From: Udeniomyces pyricola
Lineage: Eukaryota > Basidiomycota > Tremellomycetes > Cystofilobasidiales > Mrakiaceae
Length of the DNA: 64,000 nt
Assembly: GCA_039545295.1 (NCBI GenBank)
Contig: BCIK01000016.1
Coordinates: 248,001 to 312,000, forward strand
Direction of reading: 5' to 3'
Shown: piece by piece, positions 48,069-59,585 of the stretch
How the letters are laid out: every line of letters starts with the position of its first letter
Position numbering within the stretch: the first letter of the stretch is position 1
Notes under the pieces: generated by a model
Seen by the model: only the letters and a program-made list of their open reading frames with translations
What the model was told of the DNA's origin: nothing
Database searches by the model: none
Program-made: the position numbers and the translations under genes

Positions 48069-49402
48069 AATAAAACATAAAAACGCAGCGGGCTTTTCTT
48101 CTTTTTAGGAGGGGGTTTGAACTTGGAGTTGAAGTTTGGGGATTTATGAAAGTCTTTTTTTTTTTTTTTTTTTTGCTTTTCGAGTTCCGAAAGGGGGNGG
48201 GTGGGTGGTAATGTAAAGAGGCGGATCGGGGACAACGTTGAGGGATGATATATAATCGTTGTGTACGTCGTAGGTTGAAATACTATATATATATATCATC
48301 ATCATAACGCAGCATCATTCTTCGTTCCCATGATTGACATGGGAATTATATGGGATCGAGATGTGAACCATCATGTCTATTCATGTACGTCATTGCCGCA
48401 GTACGTCGGTCAATCGCTTTGATTGTATATATATATATGTCCCAGATTTCACCTCTTAAAATAGGAAGACTGAAGAGGAGCCGGGCAGGAGGGGAGAGCT
48501 GGGGATGATCTGCGCGCGCTGCAGTAGAAACCATTAGATCAACCTACACGCGGTGATCGTCTATAAGCACGACTGTACGTAGCTTGATAGTCGAAACCTT
48601 CCCAAAGGTCGGAGTCCGACAAGGATCGACACACCAACACGCCAAGAGAGAGAACAGAAAGTCGAGAGAGACAGACACAGCCGATTGAGAGAGAGCAGGG
48701 AAAGCGGTAACAATTTGAAGGAATGTGGATTTGGGTATACAGGTCATGTTTTTTTTTTTTTTTTTTTTGTAAATGAAGGACTGAAGTTGAACTTTGTTCG
48801 GTGATAACTACGTATACTATGTAGTACTGAGCTAGCAGGGGGAACGGGGGGGGGGGGGCACGAAAGTCAGGTTATAGCTGGTGCTGGCCAGGACGGTTGG
48901 ATATATGGAACGATATGGGAAATGGGAAGATGTAAGATGAAGCGTTTTAAAAAAAGGAAGTAGTCCATCGACACCTGCGATGGATGGAATAACGATCTGC
49001 TGAGAGAGAGAGGCGAGAGAAAAAGAAACGGAAAGGAAAAGGAAAAGGAACGATCCACGAGAAAAGAAGGAAACGAGATAGACGCAAGGAGAGTAAGATC
49101 TGAGGGGGATCAAGAGTGACATGCTAAAAGGGAAGATGGAAAGCGACCAAAAGAGACACAGAGCATGCTGCAAGGAAAAGCTGAATGGAGTTTGAGAGGG
49201 GGGGATACGTGCTTGAAGAAACACGGGTATATATAAATGTATGTGCAGTTTTCTTTTTTTTGGGGTTTTTTTTTTTTGCTGGTCCGGCCACCCAGGGGAT
49301 GAAAGAGGGAAAGGGAAGGAGAGGAGAATAGTAGTTTGGTTCCAAGAGAGTCTACCATATCTCAACTCGACCCTGCTCAATCCAAGAGAAACGTCTGATG
49401 GT
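48069..49402. other. Intergenic DNA between convergent genes
   Basis: No gene. Two long T runs (about 48157-48174 and 48750-48768), a G run with one N (48198), TA repeats (48283-48296, 48427-48440), and GA-rich DNA at 48990-49180. Confidence 0.6.
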
Positions 49403-51787
49403 TTAAGCAGAGGATCCGATATGGGCCAAGAAGGAAGCGAAGGTCGACGCGGTACCGTTCGTCGAGGCAACCGGAGCCGTTCCGTTAAAGGCAGTCGCAT
49501 TCAGAGTAGTCGCGTTGGTGGGAAACACAATGGGGTAAAGAGTCGAGTTGAAGCCTGAGGAACGAAGAAAAAAGAAGAAAAAAGCGGGAGGCAAGATGAT
49601 TGAGAATGAGCGATTTAGCGACATTATCTGACAAACGAAAAACCTTTGTTCTCTACCGAGAGAATATGCGGCATGACCAATTTGAGGAGGCAGGATAGGC
49701 GTGTCGAGACTTACAGTAACCAACAATCGATTTGAGCAACGTAGCGGTGGAGTTTCCAAGCAAGTTCGTCGCGTTGTGGTATCCACCGACTTTGACACCG
49801 CCGGTCGACTGAACGGTCGCGTTGGTACCGGTAGATGCGTAAAAGGACGCGAGGGTGACGTTGGGAGCGACAAAGTAGGGCGACGTCACGTTGGCGCTGG
49901 TCGTGTTGGTGAGGGTGAAGAGAAGGTCAGAGGTCGTGCCGTTGTAGAGCAGGGTCGAGTTGGAGTAGAGGAGGAGCGACGAAGGGCTGTTGATGAAGAA
50001 ATGACAGGGGAGAAAGATAAGAGGAGGAAAAAATTAGGGATCGGATGGATTAGGGTCCAAGTCACCAATGAAGGTCCAAACTGGTGGGAGTTAAACAGTA
50101 CTCACGAGGAGCACATGGTCTCGTTGGCAGCAAAAGCGACAGCGACACTAGCGGTACTGGCAGGAACCCAAGCCGCCTCCGTGCTCGTGGGAGCAGACTC
50201 AGTCCAAGCGTCAGTTGTGGAAGCCTCAGGTACATAGGTGGAGGTGGTAGCAGCGGCGATCTCCTCGGTAGACGACGAGGGTGCAACCCACTCGACAGCA
50301 GACGAGGACGAGATTGCGATGACGGCCGGAGCACTCGAGGTGGTGGCAGCAACCCACTGGGACGAAGAGGAAGACTCGACGTTGATGGCGTTCACGTTGA
50401 TCGCGATATCGACAGCAGCAGTCGAACTCGTCGCGGCGGCAGCAGCCTCAGAGGTAGTAGTCGTAGGCTAAAGAAAGCCAGAGAAGGACACAAACGAAGC
50501 GTCAGGGGCGAACGGTTTGACCGACAATAACAAAAAAAAAAAGAGAAACAAAAAAAAGGCCGAGCCCCATGTTACTTACAGCGACCCATTCAGACGAGAG
50601 GGTGGCAGCAACCCACTCAGAAGATGAAGTGGTGGGAGCGGTCCACTCGGAGGACGTCGTGGTCGCAGCAACCCAAGCCTCCGAAGAAGTAGTAGGCTAT
50701 CGGAACCGAGCAAGAACGCAAACGACACCCAAGCCAATCAGCCTCATTCCTATATCGGATCAATAGGGGCGAAGTATTCCACTCACAGCGACCCATTCCG
50801 AGGTCGAAGTCGTCGGCGCAACCCACTCCGAAGTCGAAGTCGAAGTGGTGGTGGAAGTGTCGTCGCTGCTTCCCGAACCGTACCACCAGTCGGCGTAGAT
50901 GACTCCGACATCGGTCGAAGCAAAGTACTCGAAAAGACTCTGCGAGAGATCGAGACCACCCCCTGACATGTAACAAATTGCAAAGGAATAAAAAGGTCAG
51001 TAATAAGTCAATTTGGGGATGGCGGAATGCTGAGTATGCATGCAACGCACAAGGGCAGGTAGGGCACTCGTCTTGGCTGATGATGAGCAGAGGTAAGATG
51101 ACGAGACAGAAAAAAAGAACAAAAAACGGAGGATGGAGCCATCGTGTATCAGTCAAGGAATCAAGACAAATGTAGAGATGGAAGAAAAGGGGAGGCAAGA
51201 TCTGGGGCGACAACGACGAACATGATGGCCTGGGCGGTCTTGCCACCGTAGGAGATGGTGATGGAATCTCCACAGACAGGCGAAGGGTAGTCGGATCCGT
51301 AAAGCGCGAGCTGGGCCGAGTTGAGAGCGACAGTGTAAACGGAGGGAGCATCTGGAGGAAAGGCAAGACAAGGGAGAGAAGGAAGGGGAAGAGGAACACG
51401 GCCGGTGAGCGAGGGAAGGCAGAAAGGTTTGGGAACAGGAATCTTGAAGGAGAGGGCCGGGGGAAGTCAACTCACTGTAGTTGCCACACGAGCCCAAGCC
51501 GACCGAGGTGTCGTAGCTGAGACAGATCGAGCTCAAGAGTTAGTACGAATATGAGATAGAGGGAACGACCCTATCGAGGGATCAGAGGGAAGGGAAGAAG
51601 GAAGAACGAACTAGGTCATGCGAGCGCTGGAACCGCCCTCGTTGGCTCGCTTGGAGACCACAGCAGCCTTCTTGTTGTGCTGATGGTGAGCGCGGGATCG
51701 CTTGACGCCACCATGGGGGCTAGATGCGCCAGTAAGAGTGAGGCTCGAAGCGGTGAGGGCGGTGAGAAGGAGGGTTTGAGCGAGCAT
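49403..51787 (-). CDS. Secreted double-psi beta-barrel (expansin/barwin-like) protein with Ser/Thr-rich repeats
   Basis: Extracellular protein with an RlpA-like double-psi beta-barrel. MLAQTLLLTALTASSLTLTG is a signal peptide. A basic propeptide ends in VVSKR before ANEGGSS, a Kex2-type site. The barrel begins RMTYYDTSVGLGSCGNY (the Tyr codon is split by an intron with GTTCGT donor), then VYTVALNSAQLALYGSDYPS, PVCGDSITISYGGKTAQAIM, ECPTCP and GGLDLSQSLFEYFASTDVGV ending with IYADWWYG. Conserved Cys and the LDLS motif are present. The C-terminal half has repeats of (T/S)-S-EWVA(A/P)TTS across several exons and an Asn-rich end (NSTATLL, NATTLNATAFNGTA) rich in N-glycosylation sites; stop 49403-49405. 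It lacks a GPI signal. A wall-binding or expansin-like role is likely; a DPBB protease inhibitor is an alternative. Confidence 0.82.
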
Positions 51788-53496
51788 AGCTGCGAAAGGA
51801 GGGTGAAAAGCGAGAAGGAGGCGGTGCCGAGGTGGGCTGCGGTGAGCGTGAAAGGGTCGGTTGACTGAAGGGAGTGTGTGTGGTGGAGGTCTTGATGGTA
51901 AACGAGAGTGTGACGATTGTGGAAACGGGGGATCTGTATGAAGCAGAGAAGAGGCAAGGGGACAGGAGGAGCAAAGGGTCTTGAAGATGGGCGTTGGGCA
52001 GGAGGAAGGAGAACAAGCTTTCCCCTCATTCAAAAGAAAACGCACTTGCCAAACTCGGCCGTCCGCAGTTTCTGCCGTAAGAGTGTGTGCAAAGAGAGCC
52101 CCGATAACAATAGCACCGATATAGGTTTTCTCCTTTCCCCCCTGTTTGCTACGTATAACTGTGCATTGTTTGCCTATAACCCCTGAGCGTACACCCTCCC
52201 CCTTCTCTGTCGTTTTCTTACGTACGTACCCATTGGATCGTCACCACAGCTATCATCAGGCCAAGTCGAAGGGGTCATAGAGGGGTCGCTCGCCCGGATT
52301 CATGACGTCGACGCGAGTGATTTTGATTTTGCTCCTCGCCTCCCTCGCGGCAGGCCCATCCGGCACCCGACCTTGCGACTGACTCTTTTACCCATCAAGC
52401 ACCACCGCTCCCGGCACGGTGCAAAGTCCACTCGCGGGCTGGTACGTTGATGATATATAAGTTGTATGCGGGATGACTCCAGATGTATCACAGCACGATG
52501 CAGCGTGCGTACGTGCAGGAAACACGCATATATGGTCATATCATTACTGTGTCTTCTGCAGCGCAAAATCAAGTCAACAGTGGACAATATGCGTTGGATT
52601 CGCCGCCAAGCTCACTTGTATGATATGAGAGTGCTAGTGTTTACTTGAACTTTCCCGCGCTGCTGCTACGTAGTCATGAGGGTGACAGACAGTCGACACA
52701 GATCGATGGCCTGGATGCGTCGACGTGCGGCGCTGTGCCTGGTCGTCTTGGCTAAAGTGGTTTATAACATAATCTGTCGGCCTTTGATCGATCCGATCAT
52801 TCAATCTACAGATCAGGCGGTCGGTCACCCATCATATATTTTGTAACAACCATCTGCATATGATCCATTTGGCAATATAAACATTGCTGCCATCACGTAC
52901 GTTTCCTGGCGTCGCACATCCCACCCGCCCGACAACTGTATCATAGCAGCAGTTGCCGCCTCGTCCATATGACCTTGTGGTCGTACCGATTCGATCACGT
53001 ATGATCATGTATATCGTGATAATTGATTGCCTCTGACGAGCGTGTCGCGCGATCCAGGCACGGAGATTCATAACCTCCAACCAACGCAGGGTACAATTCA
53101 ATTTCGACAAACGCACTACGCTCATCAACCGCGTCACACAAGAAAAACAGGAGGAAAGAGATGTATCCATCAATAATCATTGAAATGAATAGCGAGGCAG
53201 CAATGATCGTGGAAACCAGTACAACACGATTGCCCGCAACTGTCGATAGCTCAGCTTGATAGTCGGACGTGAAGAGGTTGGAATGATAAAGGGCAAGCAG
53301 GTGATACCAGAAACTAAGCACTAGAAGAGGTAAGCAAGGAGACAGAAGGGAGAAGTCCAAGTAGGCCGAAGGGGGAGTTAGAGATGGCCTTATATATGTC
53401 ATGATCTGATGGGAGGATGGGTTCAATCGTGGACTTGAAGCTCGATGTCGCGATCGCGCACTGTAAAGCATGAGTCTCCAGTACACATGGCCTGCA
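51788..53496. other. Long intergenic region
   Basis: About 1.7 kb between the start of the barrel-protein gene and the stop of the transcription factor gene. AT-rich with ATATAT and TGATCATGTATATCGTGATAA motifs split among 52450 and 53000. A long minus-strand open frame (52995-53849) runs out of the transcription factor's last exons and is not supported as a gene. Confidence 0.5.
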
Positions 53497-56400
53497 TTAC
53501 CACCCTTTCCCAGCATATATCCCTTCAACCCCTTCTCCCCCTTGCTCAAACCCATCATCGACGCCGTCCTCATCCTCACCGTCATCGATCGCGTAACCCC
53601 GCTGTCGAGCCTCCAGGCGATGGCGATCGGCCTCGACCGAGAGAGACATGGCGGAGTTGAGCGCGTTGTTGACTTCGTCTGTGTTTTTTTTTTTCGAAGA
53701 CGTTGAGAGTGAGAATGGGAAGCAAGGCGAGAGAAAATGTATGTGAGCATCAAGCAGAAAATAGGGGATACGAGGGAATGAGAGGGATGAAGAAAGAAGA
53801 GAGAGAAAAGGGGGGATACATACGAGCCATTCCACCGATGCCATCCCAAACCGTCCCGTATCGCTCCATTCCGGCAGCGATCACCCGGACGTTATTATAA
53901 AGACTGTATGATAGTCAAAACAAAAAGCATCCCATGCAAGCACAACATATCAGTCCACAGAAAAACCTCAACCCAAAAAAAAATGACCACAATCAAAAAC
54001 CCCTCAAAACTAAGACAAAATGGTGGAAAACGAACCCATTCAACTCCTTTTGTAGCCGTTTCCTTTCCTCTTCCTTTGATCCATCGGCATCACCTTCTGC
54101 TTCTTCGTTGAGGTCTTCGAATCCGATGCTCGCTTGAACGGCGGCCGCCAAGAGGAGGAACGCAAACGCCGCGCTCAACAAGCCGCACGCGCAAAACAGC
54201 GAGTACTTTGGGCTCGCCAATTTCGCCGTCATCGTCACGGTCCCACCAGTGTTGGATGATGAGCGAGAGGGTACAGGAGGTGGCGGAGGAAGAGCAAACG
54301 CGGCGGATCGATGGAGGATCTCGAGTCGGACGACCGAGTGGGCTGCAGCGGTACATCGGGCCAGAGACAGACCCGGAGGGAAAGGAAGGGTATTCACGGT
54401 ATCAGTCGAGACAAGATCCAAGCCGTTGCTCTTGAGAGGTTGTTGAGAGGAGAACGAGGCGGGAGACGAAGCGGAAGTCGTCCTGCGACCCCCGATGGAA
54501 CTAGAGGTAGATGGTGAGGGATTGGTGCTACTGGTGCTTTGGGTGATGAGCTGAGAGATGGGCTTGAGGTTCGAGTCGACACCCCAAGCTTTTGCAGGTT
54601 CAGCAGCCGATGGAGCCAGTTGGGATGACGGCTGATGGGCGACAGACCTAGAGAAAGAGGACGAGGATGTCGACATGGTCGAAGCTGAAGTCTGACGTTG
54701 ATGAGGCTGTGAATATTTTTGCTGAAGAGGTTGAGGGTATGGATCAGGGATGGGTTCATAGCTGAGTGGTTGCTGTGACGGGGGCTGATGCGGCTGTGAA
54801 AGTTGCTGAACTCTCGGCGCATGATTCGACATGGGACCGCTATCCCACCCGTGAGAAACCTCCACCACGTTCCCACCACTGGGAGCTTTATAGACCATGC
54901 CTCCTCTGCCCAAGCTTGTTCCTCCTTCATTCGGCACGACTGGGATGTCAGCAACCCAGCTGATAGCATTCCCCGCCCAATCATACTCGCCTCCTGCTCC
55001 ATCCAGCATCTCTTGGTTGTATTCTGTCGGCGCACCGAGGGCCGACTCGTTGCCTGGACCAAATGGATCCGTCTCAAGGTCCCAGAAGAGATTGTGCGTC
55101 GCGGCTGGCTCGGCGTACCAAGGTTGGAACGTGGAGGTGGATTGGAAGGTGTGGAACGAGTCGGTGGCGTGACTGATGGGTGGCTGATGAGATTGAGAGT
55201 TGTACTGCGCTAAGGGTGGCTGAGTAGATGGGTAGGGTGGATGCTGCTCTGGTAGAGAACGATAGACGGAAGGATAAGGCTCTTGAAGGTTCAAGGGTCT
55301 CGTTAGAGAAGAAGACGACGACGATGACGATGACGACTCGGTTGGAAGTATGGAAGGAGCCACTGGCCCCGGATGAGTTTTGGGCGCAAGATCATAAGCC
55401 TCGCAGCTGATGACAGTGGTAGAGGATGGAACGCCGTTCATGTTGGTTGATTTGCGAAGCACCGAGGGTTGGGAGCCGTCAAACGACAAGTTTTGGACGG
55501 GAGAGGCATGACTTGCGGGAGAGCTTGTCGATTCGTCGCTTCCAAAGTGCGTTGACGAGCTGTTGCCTGGCGTTGCTGCTTCAATTTGGGCGACCCGGTC
55601 GCCCTGAGCCACGGCAATAGCGTTCCATTCCCCTCCGTTCAATCGAGGCAGCCCACACAGACGCTTGGTGAAAAAGGCAACTTCCGGAAACGCGCTTCGG
55701 CGGTGAAGGACGAGCTCTGTGACGGCCATCATCATGCGGGTTGCCAAGTCGAACGCTCGAGCCATCTCTTCTTCCGGTCCAGCGTCAGGCCGAGTGGGTC
55801 GCACCATGCGAGCCTCGGCAGTCTTGAGCAGAGCAAGGACACGTGTGTCGAGAGCAACCATCTCAGCATAGATGGCGTCTTGGGCCGACGCAGCAGGCGG
55901 AGAGCCTTCGGAGTTGATGGACGGTGAAAGCACGGTTGAGGCTGTTGAGATGGGATCGGGTGCCCTGACTTCGGGCATGTCGGCGGCCATAACGAGCTCA
56001 AAAGCCCGCGTAACTTGACGGAGCGTACCAACTTGGTCGGCCCAAACCTGATTGATAAGTACAGCATGATCAAGCGCAGATATAGAGGGAGGGGAAAGTA
56101 AATCCAAGAAGGATGCCATCAGCACGGTCACCCTTGGAACTTGATGGATGGAAAGCATCGAGGCCAGCAAAAAAAAAAAAACAAAAAAAAAACGCACATT
56201 CTCGCCTGAGGGAGAGCCGGGAAAGTCGACCGTTACTCGAGGATCATACGGGCCAATGGAAGGGAGCTGTCAAGGTCAACCAGATGCAAAACCGAACCGA
56301 TGCCAAAGAAATCAAAATATATCCCGGCCGATCAGTTTGTGTGGCACACTACTATTCACGTTGGCAGCTCGGCCCAATCACCCAGGAAGGTAGGACTCAC

Positions 56401-58299
56401 CGTGCCGGAAACGATGGAAGATTGCATCAGACCAGTAAACACCATCCACCATGTCCGACGCCTCATGTCTCTCATCCAACTTTCACCCCGCCACGATGCA
56501 TCGCTCCGGTGTAGTCCTAACTCCATTGCCAGCCGCAGGGCCTCTCCCGTGTTCTTTCGCATCATCGCCATGTTCCCTCGCGCGCCGAATTCCCACGAGC
56601 CAAGGATGACGAGGGCCTGGATAGCCTCGAGTGGAAGGTCAGCATCGTCATCTGAGCCGGCCTGATCGACAAGCCGGGCGATTGTCGTCGAAGCTGCCCG
56701 GGCAAACGATTCAGAGGCGGTCCGCCGAAGCGTTTTGGACGAGGCTGATGTCGCATTGTCGTCGGCTGGGTGATGACCGAGACTCAGCATGGCTCGGATG
56801 GCGAGGAGAAGGGGCGAATGTTTGCAAATGGATGCGTCCATGTCACGGCTGATGCTAGGGGTCGACGAACCCGAAGGCGTGGCTGCGGGTGAAATGTAGG
56901 GTTCCTCTTGGCCAAGGGTGGAGAGAATGACGGGGAGCGGAACCGTGTTAGGACCAGGTAGGATGGGTAAGAAGGCATAGATTTCGTCATAGTAGCCTCG
57001 AAGGCTTGAAGATGGCGAGAGCAGCAACAAGATAGAAACATCGAGAGTAAGATCAGCAGCATGAGCAAAACATCAATTGCGCTGACAAACAGGCGACACA
57101 GGATACATTTCCTCCTTGTGCCCTGATCCTGTCGAGTAGCAGCTCGTACAAAACAAAACAAAAAAGAACCTCACATGTCCTCGCCGGTATCAAACCTGCG
57201 AACGACCTGATTGCGGTTGGTTTCGGATTCCGTGCCAGGCCAGGCGGTGTCTCGGGCCAACGAGATGGCGTCCATATCGGGCAAAGGCGGAGCAGAAGGT
57301 GGAGGGGCGACGAGGCGGTCGAGCTGCTGAAGGAAAGCGGCCAGCTCTTCCGAGCCGGGGGGAGCTGCAGGGCCGTCATCAGAAGGATCGACATTGACGA
57401 GATGATGGGACAATCAAACGTCAACCACAAAGGAGAGGTGTGACACGGCCAGCAGAAGTTGATCGAAGCATGCTCTCGGAAGAAAGAAAGCATCGAAGCT
57501 TTCTGCTACCTCCGATGAGGCCGGAGAGGTGCGTGTTTGGTTCCATCGGAAGAGTTGGCAGCTTCACTCCTTCCCCGGCCATCCAAGCTACCGAGAGAGA
57601 ACAAAGACGCAGGAACCTACGTTTAATCTTGCGTGGACCACCTCGCCTCGACTATAAAGAATGAGACGACAAGGAAGATGGCAGTCACAATATTTCAGCG
57701 ATTTTTTCTTTGGCCATGATACAAGCTACGACGTCAAAGGGCGAGAGACCGCTTCGGGACGGCCGCTCGCAAGAAAGGCAAGCTAGACCGAGCGAGAGAT
57801 ATGACGCGCACTGCTTCCCATTCGCACTGGATTCCCTTCGAGACGCACTACTCGGGTCGAAAGTAACAGAGCAAAGACAAGCAAGGTAGCGTCAGCACGA
57901 ACGTCGCTCCGTCCCAAGCTTGAACGACCGAGCTACCGAGTGCAACAGACAGTCACGGACGGTATGGCAGACCGGCTTTGGTCCCGGGCAACGAGCTTTC
58001 CTCTTTCTGCAGGCGAGGCAGGCGAGCTTGGCAGGCTTGACCTTCTCCTTTGCTTTATGAGGGCCAGCGTTTTGAGACGATGGAATCTGGGGATAGGAGG
58101 GGCCATCTGAAGGCGATGGAGCGGACGGCTTAAAGTGCTTGACGGGCCGGTTAGACAGATCATCGTCCAAGGGTGGGCGCGGATCGAACAGATGGGTGCT
58201 CATCGAGGGTCCGATCGTCTGAGTGGGATGCTGGAGAGGCAGGTAGGTATAGTGCGGTTGGTTCATGGCGGTGGGTGGATAAGGGGGATGGGATGGCAT
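53497..58299 (-). CDS. Zn2Cys6 fungal transcription factor with a C-terminal hydrophobic segment
   Basis: Binuclear zinc cluster regulator. ATG 58299 opens MPSHPPYPPTAMNQPHYTYL. The cluster is split over exons 57961-58299 (LACLACRKRKARCPGPKPVC, HT), 57812-57847 (CVSKGIQCEWEA) and 57621-57651 (SRRGGPRKIKR). Spacing is CX2CX6CX6CX2CX6C, all six Cys present, followed by a basic region. The fungal_trans domain lies at 57.0-56.35 kb (RGYYDEIYAFLPILPG, SPLLLAIRAMLSLG, RRRTWWMVFTGLMQSSIVSG). A large Ser/Pro/Gln-rich region follows (55.9-54.3 kb). Near 54119-54214 is a 20-residue hydrophobic stretch with LLSAAFAFLLLAAAVQA. The last exons give MERYGTVWDGIGGMA, spliced to HEVNNALNSAMSLSVEADRH, stop 53497-53499. 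The target pathway is unknown. Confidence 0.88.
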
Positions 58300-59585
58300 T
58301 GTCGTGGGGAGATGGAGGAAGGGCCGGACGGGACGAGCTGACTGATCAAAGTAGAAAAAGGTTGATACAAGGGGGAAGGAAAGTAAGCTGGTGTACCGAA
58401 CCCAAGGCTCAAGTTGGCTCAAGGTTTGGGTGACGTCTGCGGTATCAGTCACAACGCCTCATAGCCGGTTTGGCCATTGATCCAGGCCTGCACGTTACAC
58501 GACAGCACGTAATATTACATCGTATATATATATATATATGCGTACGTCCTCATCTATGCATGTATACATGTGTATATGTATGCCGGATGGTCGATGGAAT
58601 ACAACATGCAAGCTCATCATGATAAGTATGTATGTAAAATATATATTGTGAGTGCACGTTGGCACTAGCTGACTGGCCGGCCGGAACGATGACCGCCAAG
58701 GACTAATGTTCTCACTTAAACGCGAGTCGTCCAGCTTGAGTTTACTCGAGTCCGCGCTGGCTCTGAATTGCTTTCATGGTTTCTTTCGCTTCCCCCCTCG
58801 ACACCTCCACCATCTCTAGTCGATGGCATTGATAGCTTGGTCGACCCTGCTCATCCATGCCTCGCGTCTTGAGGGCGCCCGGCTAGTCGATAGTCCTCCA
58901 GCTCTCTCGGGCCGAGCTAGTGTGGTTTCCACACCCACTCCGAGCGAAATATAGACATCCCCCCATTTGTGACGCGGCCGAGGGACGCGCCCCCAAGCGA
59001 GCGACTCCTCTTCTCGTCCCCCCCTCCCCCCCTCTAATGACTGACAAGCTCCCTCCACTCGGTCGTTGTCCTTTATCTCTCGCCCACTCCCCCTTGAGCC
59101 TGTAGCGCTCGTCCTCTCGCGTTTGTCTTCAGCAGATCGCTCTCGCTTCCTCGAATATTCCTGCACCAGCATCCGTTTCCCCTTGCTTCTCAAACGTACG
59201 CGACGACGCTTCAACGTATCTCCGTCAGACACTCGTCCGCCAGCTCACGCGACACCTTGATACACGCGAACTTATATCTGGCCTCGTTCTTTTCTTCCTC
59301 GTCTCCACACACACTGCTCTCGCTCATTCAGTGCTTGCCTTCCTTCACGATCGCTTGCCACTTGTGGTCGTTGACCGTCAACAGTCATAACCGAGCAGAC
59401 CCCTCATCACTCGCTCTACGTCTCTTGCATCGGCACGTATCCCCCCCGTTCCCCCGCGGTATCTCTCAGCTCGACGAGCGCTCGAGCCTTCTATCTCCGC
59501 AGCATCCAAAAAAAACCCCTTCGATCATCTCCAGCGTTTGCACCCCTCCCACCTCTTCAGCAATCCCTTACACTTCACGACATCA
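58300..59585. promoter_or_regulatory. Divergent promoter region between the transcription factor and the Stealth gene
   Basis: A 1.29-kb gap between head-to-head starts. It contains a TA array (58523-58539), ATGTATAC/GTATATGTATG repeats to about 58640, and a pyrimidine-rich leader before the ATG at 59586. An in-frame extension of the transcription factor ORF up to 58452 exists. Confidence 0.45.

Noticed and set aside
52995..53849. 284-codon open frame on the minus strand
   Set aside because: It overlaps the last exons of the transcription factor out of frame, crosses a poly-A/T stretch and shows no family or conserved pattern.
54000..58299. Poly-Ser/Gln regions as separate small genes
   Set aside because: They are in frame with the zinc-cluster protein and look like its disordered middle part.
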